A DNA stretch of 64,000 nucleotides from CADEFX01 sp963840425. GTDB lineage: Bacteria > Pseudomonadota > Alphaproteobacteria > Rhizobiales > Hyphomicrobiaceae. The translations under genes were made by a program, and so were the position numbers. Below, piece after piece: positions 49,511 to 57,756 of this stretch. The notes below the pieces were generated by a model. That model saw only the letters and a list, made by a program, of their open reading frames with translations. It did no database searches and was not told the DNA's origin. Position 1 is the stretch's first letter. Each line of letters opens with the position of its first letter. The stretch is from the NCBI GenBank assembly GCA_963840425.1, contig CAWIYZ010000001.1, positions 62,001-126,000 of the forward strand, read 5' to 3'.

Positions 49511-50393
49511 ATGACGATTGCGCCTCCCATCCTTATTGCTGGACCGACGGCGAGCGGCAAGTCGAGCTTGGCGCTGAGCTTGGCCGAGCGTTATGGCGGC
49601 GTAGTGATCAACGCCGATTCCATGCAGGTCTATCGGGAGCTTCGCGTTCTGACAGCCCGCCCTACGCCTCAGGACGAAGCTCGCGCCCCGCATGCCCTGT
49701 ACGGCCATGTATCCGCCAGCGAGCCGTATTCCGTGGGACGCTGGGTCGACGATGTCCGCGCGGCCATCTCGGACGCGAGAAAACAGCACCTTCGGCCGAT
49801 TATCGTCGGCGGGACAGGCCTCTATTTCAAGGCGCTGCTCGAAGGACTATCCGCCATTCCGCCAGTTCCGGCGGACATTCGCGCCCACTGGCGCGCCGAA
49901 GCTGCTGCGCTCGGTGCTCCAGCTCTTCATTCCATGCTCTGCGGAGCGCGACCCCGAGATGGCGGCCCGGCTCCGGTCGAACGATACGCAGCGTGTGACG
50001 CGCGCTCTGGAAGTGCTCGCTGCCACGGGCCGATCGCTGGCCGACTGGCAACGCGAGCCGGGCGTGCCCGTGCTCCGGCCGGAGGACACCGAGAGGCTGC
50101 TCGTATTGCCGGAGCGCACTGACCTCCACGCCCGCTGCGACCGCCGTTTCGACGCCATGATGGCCGCAGGGGCGGAGGCGGAGGTCAAGTCTCTCATGGC
50201 CCTCGGCCTGGATCCGGCGCTGCCGGCAATGGGGGCGCTCGGGGTTGCGCCGTTGGCTGCGATGCTGGCCGGTCTGCGGACCCGAGACGAAGCTATTGCC
50301 CAGGCCAAGACTGAGACGCGCCAATACGCGAAACGGCAGCTTACGTGGATTAAGCGACATATGAGTTCTTGGAGCGAGCATATAACGCAATAA
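49511..50393 (+). pseudogene. miaA: tRNA dimethylallyltransferase MiaA, single-base frameshift
   Basis: Adds dimethylallyl to A37 of tRNAs reading UNN codons. The N-terminal part is typical: ILIAGPTASGKSSLALSLAERYGGVVINADSMQVYREL (P-loop), then IIVGGTGLYFKALLEGLS. An extra G in the GCGGAGCGCG at 49941-49950 shifts the frame. Deleting it restores CERDPEMAARLRSNDTQRVTRALEVLAATGRSLADWQ, and the gene then runs to QYAKRQLTWIKRHM and ends at 50393. Since the rest is well conserved, a sequence error is as likely as a real mutation. It lies 133 nt upstream of ilvB. Confidence 0.88.
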
Positions 50394-50526
50394 ATGGAAC
50401 CTCATTGCGTGGCATATCGGAGGTTTATTGATTATTAGCATTGACGGCTGATTCTCTCGCCCGTTAGGGTGCAGGCCACTTTCCCAAACCTGTTGGCCGC
50501 ACGCCCACGCCGAGCTGGAGAGAGAT

Positions 50527-52299
50527 ATGGCACGCACGATGACCGGCGCCGAGATGGTGATCCAGGCTCTCGCCGATCAGGACGTCGAGTTCATCTTCGG
50601 TTATCCGGGCGGCGCCGTGCTGCCGATCTACGACGAGCTGTTCCAGCAGGAAAAGGTCCGCCACATCCTCGTGCGGCAGGAGGGCGGTGCGGTGCATGCC
50701 GCGGAAGGCTATGCGCGTTCAACCGGCAAAGTAGGTGTGGTGCTGGTGACCTCTGGTCCTGGCGCGACTAACGCCGTGACCGGCCTCACGGACGCGCTGA
50801 TGGATTCAATTCCTGTGGTTTGTCTTACCGGCCAGGTGCCGACGCACCTGATCGGCAATGACGCCTTCCAGGAGTGCGACACCGTCGGCATCACCCGGCC
50901 GTGCACCAAGCACAATTGGCTGGTCAAGAACGTCAACGATCTCGCGCGCATCCTGCACGAGGCGTTCTACATCGCCAGGAGCGGGCGGCCCGGGCCGGTA
51001 GTCGTCGACATTCCCAAGGATGTGCAGTTCGCCACCGGCACTTACATCGGCCCGGGGAATGCCCAGATCGCACACAAGAGCTACCGGCCCAAGCTGAAGG
51101 GCGACCAGCCCGCCTTGCAGAAGGCGATCGAGGTCATGGCCGGCGCCAAGCGCCCGATCTTCTACACCGGCGGCGGCGTCATCAATTCCGGGCCGAAAGC
51201 CAGCCAGCTCCTGCGCGAGCTCGTCCGGCTGACCGGCTATCCGATCACCTCCACGCTGATGGGGCTTGGTGCCTACCCGGCGTCGGACAAGCAGTGGCTC
51301 GGCATGCTCGGCATGCACGGCACCTACGAAGCCAACATGGCGATGCACGGCTGCGATGTCATGATCAACATCGGCGCCCGTTTCGATGATCGCATTACCG
51401 GCCGCATCGACGCCTTCTCGCCGGGCTCGACGAAGATCCACGTCGATATCGATGCGTCCTCCATCAACAAGAACGTCAAGGTCGACATCCCCATCGTCGG
51501 CGATGCGGCCTACGTGCTCGAAGACATGCTGCGCTTGTGGAAGACTTGCACAGTGCAGGCCGACAAAGCTGCACACAAGGCGTGGTGGAAGCAGATCGAC
51601 CAGTGGCGCGCGCGCCGCTGCCTGGCCTATCGCAACAGCAGCGATATCATCATGCCGCAATACGCACTGGAGCGGCTGTACGACCTGACCAAGGATTACG
51701 ACCTCTACGTCACGACCGAGGTTGGTCAGCATCAGATGTGGGCCGCGCAGTATTTCAAGTTCGAGGAGCCGCATCATTGGATGACATCGGGCGGCCTCGG
51801 CACCATGGGCTACGGTCTGCCCGCCGCCATCGGCACGCAGCTCGCCCATCCCAAGTCCCTGGTCATCGACATTGCCGGCGATGCCTCGATCCTGATGAAC
51901 ATCCAGGAGATGTCTACGGCCGTGCAGTATCACCTGCCGGTCAAGATCTTCATCCTCAACAATCAGTACATGGGCATGGTGCGGCAGTGGCAGCAGCTTC
52001 TGCATGGCAACCGCTACTCGGAGAGCTACACGGAGTCGCTGCCCGACTTCGTCAAGCTCGCCGATGCTTACGGCGCCACCGGTATGCGCTGTGACAAGCC
52101 CGCGGACCTGGACGACGCCATCAAGGCCATGCTTGAAACCGAGGGCCCGGTCATCTTCGACTGCCGCGTTGCGAGCCTCGCCAACTGCTTCCCGATGATC
52201 CCATCAGGCAAGGCGCACAACGAGATGCTGCTCGGCGACGCGGTATCCGAAGCGGAGATCGAGAAGGCCATCGGGAAGGAAGGCAAGGTGCTCGTTTAG
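50527..52299 (+). CDS. ilvB: Acetolactate synthase large (catalytic) subunit
   Basis: A 590-residue ThDP/FAD enzyme that condenses two pyruvates, or pyruvate with 2-oxobutyrate, in branched-chain amino acid synthesis. The catalytic Glu52 is in VRQEGGAVHAAEGYAR. The ThDP motif is GDASILMNIQEMSTAVQYHLPVKIFILNN, and MVRQWQQLLHGNRYSES is typical of the true biosynthetic enzyme. GGAGAG precedes the ATG. The regulatory subunit gene ilvN follows but is separated by a glutathione transferase gene. No leader peptide rich in Leu, Ile or Val was found upstream. Confidence 0.97.
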   Translation: MARTMTGAEMVIQALADQDVEFIFGYPGGAVLPIYDELFQQEKVRHILVRQEGGAVHAAEGYARSTGKVGVVLVTSGPGATNAVTGLTDALMDSIPVVCLTGQVPTHLIGNDAFQECDTVGITRPCTKHNWLVKNVNDLARILHEAFYIARSGRPGPVVVDIPKDVQFATGTYIGPGNAQIAHKSYRPKLKGDQPALQKAIEVMAGAKRPIFYTGGGVINSGPKASQLLRELVRLTGYPITSTLMGLGAYPASDKQWLGMLGMHGTYEANMAMHGCDVMINIGARFDDRITGRIDAFSPGSTKIHVDIDASSINKNVKVDIPIVGDAAYVLEDMLRLWKTCTVQADKAAHKAWWKQIDQWRARRCLAYRNSSDIIMPQYALERLYDLTKDYDLYVTTEVGQHQMWAAQYFKFEEPHHWMTSGGLGTMGYGLPAAIGTQLAHPKSLVIDIAGDASILMNIQEMSTAVQYHLPVKIFILNNQYMGMVRQWQQLLHGNRYSESYTESLPDFVKLADAYGATGMRCDKPADLDDAIKAMLETEGPVIFDCRVASLANCFPMIPSGKAHNEMLLGDAVSEAEIEKAIGKEGKVLV

Positions 52300-52342
52300 T
52301 CCCTAGTCTCCGGCGTGAAATGATCGAGATCCGGATCGCCCA

Positions 52343-53053
52343 ATGAAGCTCATCATCGCCAACAAGCTCTACTCGTCCTGGTCGCTCAGGCCATGGATGC
52401 TGATGACTGCGCTCGGCATTCCGTTCGAGGAGACGGTGATCCCGATGTATTTCCCGGACTCGAAGGCGCGCATGCTCGATGTCTCGCCGACGGGCAAGAT
52501 GCCCTGCCTCGTCGACGGCGACGTAAGGATCTGGGAGAGCCTCGCGATCATGGAATATCTGCACGAGCGATTCCGCGACAAGGGCGTATGGCCAGCCGAT
52601 GCGAAGGCGCGCGCGCACGCCCGCGCGGTGGCCAACGAGATGCACGCGGGCTTTCAGGCACTGCGCAATGCCTGCCCGATGAACCTCGGCAAGCGGTTTG
52701 CACCGCGCGACCTCGGCTCCGACGTTGCCGACAATGTACGCCGGCTCGAAAGCCTGTGGGCAGAGGCGCGGCGACGCTTCGGCGCCGGCGGGGCGTTCCT
52801 CTACGGCAACTTGGGGGCAGCTGACGCCATGTACGCGCCTGTTGTCACGCGACTAGACACGTATCAAATCCCGGTCTCATCGGGAACGCGCCACTATATG
52901 GATGCCGTCCTCGCGCACCCGGCGTTCGTGCAATGGCGCGAGGCCGCACTCGCAGAGCCCTGGACCATCGATCATTACGAAGAGGGCTGGACCGCAGTCG
53001 AGACCTTCCACTCCGGTGCGCAGCAAACCAACCATCCACGCCATCCCGCTTGA
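52343..53053 (+). CDS. Glutathione S-transferase-family protein
   Basis: A 236-residue GST-like protein. The N-terminal thioredoxin-fold domain has the SSWSLRPWMLM active-site region (Ser residues in YSSWSLR), the cis-Pro/glutathione-binding SPTGKMPCLVDGD and WESLAIMEYL. A helical C-terminal domain follows. It probably conjugates or reduces small electrophiles in the cytoplasm. It lies between ilvB and ilvN, with gaps of 43 and 6 nt, and so is probably co-transcribed with them; its connection to the pathway is unclear. Confidence 0.9.
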   Translation: MKLIIANKLYSSWSLRPWMLMTALGIPFEETVIPMYFPDSKARMLDVSPTGKMPCLVDGDVRIWESLAIMEYLHERFRDKGVWPADAKARAHARAVANEMHAGFQALRNACPMNLGKRFAPRDLGSDVADNVRRLESLWAEARRRFGAGGAFLYGNLGAADAMYAPVVTRLDTYQIPVSSGTRHYMDAVLAHPAFVQWREAALAEPWTIDHYEEGWTAVETFHSGAQQTNHPRHPA

Positions 53054-53059
53054 AGGCGC

Positions 53060-53623
53060 ATGCAGGACACCATCATGAGCCAGAAACCTACCGGCTCCGC
53101 CTATTTCCTGGAGGAGCGCAAGGACACCCCCGAGAAGCACACGTTGTCGATCCTGGTCGACAACGAGCCGGGCGTCCTGTCGCGCATTGCCGGCCTCCTC
53201 TCCGGCCGCGGCTACAACATCGACAGCCTGACGGTCTCGGAGACCGAGCACGAGAAGCACCTCTCGCGCTTCACCATCGTCACCACCGGGACGCCCATGG
53301 TGCTGGAGCAGGTCAAGAACCAGCTCGAGCGCATGGTGCCCGTGCACCGCGTCGTCGACCTGACCGTGGTAGGCGAGCCGCTGGAGCGCGAACTGGCGCT
53401 GGTCAAGGTATCGGGCACCGGCGAGAAGCGCATCGAGGCATTACGTCTGGCGGAAATCTTTCGCGCGAGTGTGATCGATGCGTCCACGGGTCACTTTGTC
53501 TTCGAGATCACCGGGCGCTCGTCCAAGATCGAGCAGTTCATCGCCATCATGAAGGATCTGGGGTTGGTCGAGATCTCCCGCACCGGCATCGCTGCCATGG
53601 CGCGCGGACCGCAGGGCATGTGA
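53060..53623 (+). CDS. ilvN: Acetolactate synthase small (regulatory) subunit
   Basis: A 187-residue regulatory subunit that confers valine feedback on IlvB. The ACT domain is HTLSILVDNEPGVLSRIAGLLSGRGYNIDSLTVSETEHEKHLSRFTIVT, followed by the C-terminal ALS_ss domain (RIEALRLAEIFRASVIDASTGHFVFEITG). The ATG at 53060 is used; an ATG at 53075 is also possible. Its TGA overlaps the next gene's ATG (TGATG), so the LysE-type exporter is translationally coupled to it. Confidence 0.96.
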   Translation: MQDTIMSQKPTGSAYFLEERKDTPEKHTLSILVDNEPGVLSRIAGLLSGRGYNIDSLTVSETEHEKHLSRFTIVTTGTPMVLEQVKNQLERMVPVHRVVDLTVVGEPLERELALVKVSGTGEKRIEALRLAEIFRASVIDASTGHFVFEITGRSSKIEQFIAIMKDLGLVEISRTGIAAMARGPQGM

Positions 53624-54309
53624 TGCAAGCCGATCTGCTCGCCGCACTGGTAGCGTTCTGCGTCGTTACGCTGATCACACCGGGACCCAACAACGTCATG
53701 CTGATGGCGTCGGGACTCAATTTCGGCTTTCGGCGCGCGCAACCACATCTGTGGGGTGTAACGCTGGGTTTTGCCGTGATGGTGCTCGCCGTCGGGTTGG
53801 GGCTCGGCGCCGTGTTTGCGGCCTGGCCGTCGCTCTACGTGATCCTCAAGTACGCAGGCGCGGCCTATCTGCTCTATCTCGCCTGGCTGATTGCTACCGC
53901 CGAGCCGGTAGAGCCAGGTGAACTCGAGAACAGCTCGCCTATCACGTTCCTGCAGGCCGCCGCCTTTCAGTGGGTCAATCCGAAAGGCTGGGTGATGGCC
54001 GTTGGTGCGGTCTCAGCCTACGCAGCCATCGCTGCATTTCCCTACAACATGATGCTGATCGCATTCCTGTTTGGTGCGCTCGGCATCTTGTCCAGTGTGA
54101 CCTGGGTCGTGCTCGGGCAGACATTGCGCCGGCTGCTGCGGCACAGACGCGCCGTGCGAGCCTTCAACATCGTGATGGCGCTTGCACTCGTCGCATCGCT
54201 ATGGCCGATCGTCGCCGATGCGTGGGCTTGCGACGGGTGCAGATCTCAGCTTGCCGGCGCTGCGTCTGTTTTCGGACTGGCCGAGAATGCCATGCGTGCG
54301 GGGTTGTGA
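53623..54309 (+). CDS. LysE-family amino acid/threonine exporter
   Basis: A 228-residue inner-membrane protein with about six hydrophobic helices. The family motif LITPGPNNVMLMASGLNFGFRRAQPHLWGVTLGF is near the N terminus and FQWVNPKGWVMAVGAVSAY in the middle. Members export amino acids. The start overlaps the ilvN stop (TGATG). The last 20 or so residues are unusual and overlap the 3' end of the convergent methyltransferase gene by 64 bp. Co-expression with ilvN could mean relief of branched-chain amino acid excess, but this is only inference. Confidence 0.9.
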   Translation: MQADLLAALVAFCVVTLITPGPNNVMLMASGLNFGFRRAQPHLWGVTLGFAVMVLAVGLGLGAVFAAWPSLYVILKYAGAAYLLYLAWLIATAEPVEPGELENSSPITFLQAAAFQWVNPKGWVMAVGAVSAYAAIAAFPYNMMLIAFLFGALGILSSVTWVVLGQTLRRLLRHRRAVRAFNIVMALALVASLWPIVADAWACDGCRSQLAGAASVFGLAENAMRAGL

Positions 54310-54956
54310 CCGAAGTTCCAGCTCATGCGCTCGGCGACAAAGCCGTGCTTATCCAACAGCGCCAGCATTTCGGATTCATCATAGTGCGCAAGGCCGAGCG
54401 TGGCCCGCACGCGCCTGTAGTCTGAGAAGAATGTCTTGCCCAGTCCGATCACGGCAGGGAGCAGGAAACCGTGTGCGGCCGCGAAGCGTAGCAGGGCCGC
54501 TGCGTCCGTCACTGGGCTCAATTGCCGGGGCAGAACGTCGGCTATGACGAGACGTCCCGCAGACGCGAGCTTGCTCCGCCATTGCGTCAGGCTGCGCGCC
54601 AGGTCCTCGGCGTTCAGATACTGAACCACCGAGTTGACGACGATCAGATCGATCGATCGATCGGGAACGGCATCGAGTTCCTCCGGCGCCAGGACGGTGA
54701 CATTGGCCAAGTGTCCCAGGCGCTCCCGCAGCCGGCGACGCACAAGATCGGCACCGTCGCACAGATAGAGGTGCGCGCAGCGTGCCGTCAGCTGGTCGGC
54801 GGCGAGAGCTTCACCGCACCCGAAGTCGAGGATGCGCTGATTCTGCCCCGACAGCAGGCGCCCGATATCCTCCGCAATGCGCTGGTAGTGCACTTGCCTA
54901 TGACGGGCATTCACATAGATGGGTGTGTCGCTGTTCCAATACTCGCGCCAGCTCAT
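54246..54956 (-). CDS. Class I SAM-dependent methyltransferase
   Basis: A 236-residue Rossmann-fold methyltransferase. Motif I is RILDFGCGEALAADQL, an acidic residue follows in LYLCDGADL, and IDLIVVNSVVQYLNAEDLARSLTQWRSKLASAGRLVIADVLP matches motifs II-III. The methyl acceptor is unknown. The 3' end overlaps the convergent LysE gene by 64 bp. It is divergent from the YfhO-like gene and may act with it on a surface lipid or glycan, but there is no direct evidence. Confidence 0.85.
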   Translation of the reverse strand: MSWREYWNSDTPIYVNARHRQVHYQRIAEDIGRLLSGQNQRILDFGCGEALAADQLTARCAHLYLCDGADLVRRRLRERLGHLANVTVLAPEELDAVPDRSIDLIVVNSVVQYLNAEDLARSLTQWRSKLASAGRLVIADVLPRQLSPVTDAAALLRFAAAHGFLLPAVIGLGKTFFSDYRRVRATLGLAHYDESEMLALLDKHGFVAERMSWNFGHNPARMAFSASPKTDAAPAS

Positions 54957-55121
54957 TGTTTTTCCGAAGCAAACCTCGAGTTTGGAAGGGGCGTCTGTGG
55001 ACTGTCCTTAGCGACGAACAGATGGGTCCGTTGCGTCCTGGGGCGCGCACCTGTAAGCATCTCATACCAGAAAATTCGGTGGGTTGGCGCCGGGGCCACA
55101 ACTCACCTGGAGGGAATGCCA

Positions 55122-55175
55122 ATGTCTGCTACGCCGCCCGACGCGCCGTCCCGCGCGCCTTTGGGATCGGTTTAG
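55122..55175 (+). CDS. Possible 17-residue leader open frame upstream of the YfhO-like gene
   Basis: An ATG at 55122 with GGAGG 7 nt upstream opens the short frame MSATPPDAPSRAPLGSV, which stops 58 nt before the proposed start of the YfhO-like gene. The strong ribosome-binding site is the only evidence; it may be a leader, a remnant of the true start, or chance. The rest of this 277-nt gap shows nothing recognisable. Confidence 0.25.
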   Translation: MSATPPDAPSRAPLGSV

Positions 55176-55233
55176 GCCGTTGCTCCATTGTTCATCACGG
55201 CCGGGCCAAACGATCGGTTTCAGGGCGAAAACC

Positions 55234-57573
55234 TTGATCTCCCTGGTCGCCAGGGCCGCACGATCGCCGGCCGGAGGATACCGGATCGCAGCGGCACTTC
55301 TGTGTGGCACTTGGCTTGCACTTTCGTCGCCGTGGCTGTTCGGCTCCGTCACGATTCCTTACGACGCGAAGGCGCATTTCCAGGCCCAGATCCAGTTCCT
55401 GTCGACAGCCTTGCACACCGGGCAATCGCCGTTCTGGGCTCCGCATGTCTTCGTGGGCACGCCCCACATCGCCGACCCGCAGTCGCTCATCTTCTCGCCT
55501 GCGTTCCTCCTGGCCTACTTCGAGGCCGTCCCAACGTTTCAGCAGCTCGACACCTATGTCCTGATCCTGCTGGGCCTCGGGGCGCTGTCGATTTTGAAGT
55601 TGTTCCAGGATCGAGGCTGGCACCCGGCCGGCGGTCTCGTCGCGGCAATGGCCTTTGCCTTCGGCGCTTCCGCCGCATGGCGCATCCAGCATATCGGCCA
55701 GATCCAAAGCTATGTCTTTTTCGCGGTCGCCCTGTGGCTTCTGCATCGCGCCCTAAACAGGTCCTCGGCCGTTTGGGGTGCTATGGCAGGTCTCGCCGCC
55801 GGCCTGATGTTGGCAGAGCCGAACCAGGTAGCCCTCCTTGGCGGCTATGTCCTGGCGAGTTGCCTCATAGGTCATTGGTGGATCCAGCTGGATCGTCGGC
55901 ACGCCGTGCGTGCCAGCGTTCGTCCTGTCGCATGGGCGACCGCGGCCGGCCTTGTCGTGGTCGCCGTGCCGTTGGTCATGTGCTTCCTCTACGTCGAGTC
56001 CTCCAACCGCCCTGTTGTCGCCTACGCGGAAGCAGTGCACGGCTCACTCAACCCTGCGTCGCTTATTACGACGCTGATCGCAGACCTGTATGGCGCCTTC
56101 GATCCCAAGATCGACTACTGGGGGCCATACAGCGTCTCCTGGGATGCCAACGATCTGTCGCTCTCTCAGAACATGGGGCAAATGTACATCGGCGTGCTGC
56201 CGATGCTGCTGATCCTCACCGCAGGCCTCGTGCGCGGTGCTTTGTGGGCCCGCGAGGTGCGCGTCTACGTGGGCGCGATCGTTTTCCTCCTGCTGTATGG
56301 GTTGGGAAGCTACACGCCGGTGTTTCGGGTGTTCTACGAGGTGCTACCAGGTGTGGCACTGTTCCGGCGGCCCGCCGACGCCTCATTCCTAGTCGGCGGC
56401 ATGCTGGCGATCGTCGGCGGCTACCTCGTGCATCTTTGGATGACCGGCTCGCTTCCTCCGGTAAGCGCGCGGCGGCGGCTGGTCGAGGTCGGACTCATTG
56501 GCCTCACAGTGCTCACCGGACTGGCGATTGCCATTAGCGTGAGCAAGCTCTCGTTGGCGTGGAGCCCGACGTTCAACGCGATTGGGTGGCTGATCGCTGC
56601 CACGGCGCTCCTGGCCATCCCCGCGCACTGGGTGAAACGGAGCGGGCCGGTCCTCACTATTGCTGCGGCAGTCCTCATGACAGCCGATCTGGCCGCCAAC
56701 AACGGCCCCAACGAGTCGACCGCCCGTGCCAGCACCGGCTACGACATTCTGAAGCCGGATTGCCGCAACGAGACGATCCGTTTCCTGAAGGCGAAAGCCC
56801 GGCGGGCACCCGGTACCGAATGGCGCGACCGGGTCGAACTGGTCGGCCTCGGTTTCGAATGGCCGAATGCCGCGCTCGTGCACGGTCTCGATCACACGCT
56901 GGGCTACAATCCGTTGCGCATCGGCCTGGTAGCGCGGACGCTCGGAGCGCGCGACTATATCGCTGGTCCAGATCAACGCGCATTCACGCCGTTGTTTCCG
57001 TCATATCACTCGACGCTCGCCAACCTTCTCGGGCTGCGTCTCATCGCCAGCAGCATTCCCATCGAGCAGATCGATCTGCAACTGGCGCGCGGCGAGTTGA
57101 AATTCCTGGCGCGTACGCAGGATGCCTACATCTACGAGAACGTCGATGCCCTACCGCGCGTGCTGTTCGTGCGCGAATGGGAACACGCCAACTTCGAGGA
57201 CATCATCGAGACCGGCCGGTGGCCCGAGTTCGATCCGACCAGCACAGTTCTACTCGATGGCGAGCCGGAAATTGCCGGCGCACCGGACGAGCTGTCGCAT
57301 CCCACCGACTCGGCCGTGCGCATCCGCCACTACGAGAACACCATCGTCGAGATCGAGGTGGAAGCGGCAACCGAGGGGTTCGTCGTGCTCAACGATGTTT
57401 GGCACCCCTGGTGGACAGCCGAGGTCGATGGCCGATCAACGGTCATCCACCGTGCCAACGTGATGTTCCGTGCCGTGCGCGTGCCGGCTGGCAAACATCT
57501 CGTGCGCTTCGAGTTCACGCCGTTCTCCGGAGCCATTGCAGAGCTCGGCGACAGATTGCGCGGCGCCAGATAA
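55234..57573 (+). CDS. YfhO-like large membrane protein (predicted GT-C-type glycosyltransferase)
   Basis: A 779-residue protein with about 12 or more hydrophobic helices in its first 550 residues, then a soluble C-terminal domain. Early features fit the YfhO group: SSPWLFGSVTIPYDAKAHFQAQIQFLSTALHTGQSPFWAPHVFVGTPHIADPQSLIFSP. The C-terminal part includes ENTIVEIEVEAATEGFVVLNDVWHPWWTAEVDG, a typical YfhO end. YfhO proteins are linked to lipid-dependent glycosylation of cell-wall polymers. The start is a TTG at 55234 with AGGG about 8 nt upstream; upstream in-frame codons are open to 55084 but look unconserved. Confidence 0.8.
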   Translation: MISLVARAARSPAGGYRIAAALLCGTWLALSSPWLFGSVTIPYDAKAHFQAQIQFLSTALHTGQSPFWAPHVFVGTPHIADPQSLIFSPAFLLAYFEAVPTFQQLDTYVLILLGLGALSILKLFQDRGWHPAGGLVAAMAFAFGASAAWRIQHIGQIQSYVFFAVALWLLHRALNRSSAVWGAMAGLAAGLMLAEPNQVALLGGYVLASCLIGHWWIQLDRRHAVRASVRPVAWATAAGLVVVAVPLVMCFLYVESSNRPVVAYAEAVHGSLNPASLITTLIADLYGAFDPKIDYWGPYSVSWDANDLSLSQNMGQMYIGVLPMLLILTAGLVRGALWAREVRVYVGAIVFLLLYGLGSYTPVFRVFYEVLPGVALFRRPADASFLVGGMLAIVGGYLVHLWMTGSLPPVSARRRLVEVGLIGLTVLTGLAIAISVSKLSLAWSPTFNAIGWLIAATALLAIPAHWVKRSGPVLTIAAAVLMTADLAANNGPNESTARASTGYDILKPDCRNETIRFLKAKARRAPGTEWRDRVELVGLGFEWPNAALVHGLDHTLGYNPLRIGLVARTLGARDYIAGPDQRAFTPLFPSYHSTLANLLGLRLIASSIPIEQIDLQLARGELKFLARTQDAYIYENVDALPRVLFVREWEHANFEDIIETGRWPEFDPTSTVLLDGEPEIAGAPDELSHPTDSAVRIRHYENTIVEIEVEAATEGFVVLNDVWHPWWTAEVDGRSTVIHRANVMFRAVRVPAGKHLVRFEFTPFSGAIAELGDRLRGAR

Positions 57574-57590
57574 CGGCGGCTCCCTGCAAG

Positions 57591-57755
57591 CTAGTGTGAT
57601 GATCGAGAAATTCGCCGATGCTCGCGGCAGGTCCGTGAGCGAATTTCTCGATCTGAATCACACTAGAACTAATGGACTTTCTAGTGTCCTTTCGATCGCG
57701 AAGTTCGTTCAGCGCCCGCTGCGAGATCCGACGAACTTCGCGATCAGGACACTAG
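57591..57755 (+). repeat. Bipartite palindromic repeat, copy D
   Basis: Units at 57591-57666 (type I) and 57681-57755 (type II) are joined by a 14-nt linker. Both have intact CTAGTGT/ACACTAG ends. The element fills the convergent gap between the YfhO-like and acyl-CoA synthetase genes and ends one base from the synthetase stop codon. Copy E, in inverted orientation, lies on the other side of that gene. Confidence 0.93.
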
Positions 57756-57756
57756 C

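Noticed and set aside
54640..54662. GATCGATCGATCG tandem
   Set aside because: A short simple repeat inside the methyltransferase gene that keeps the reading frame; no sign of function.
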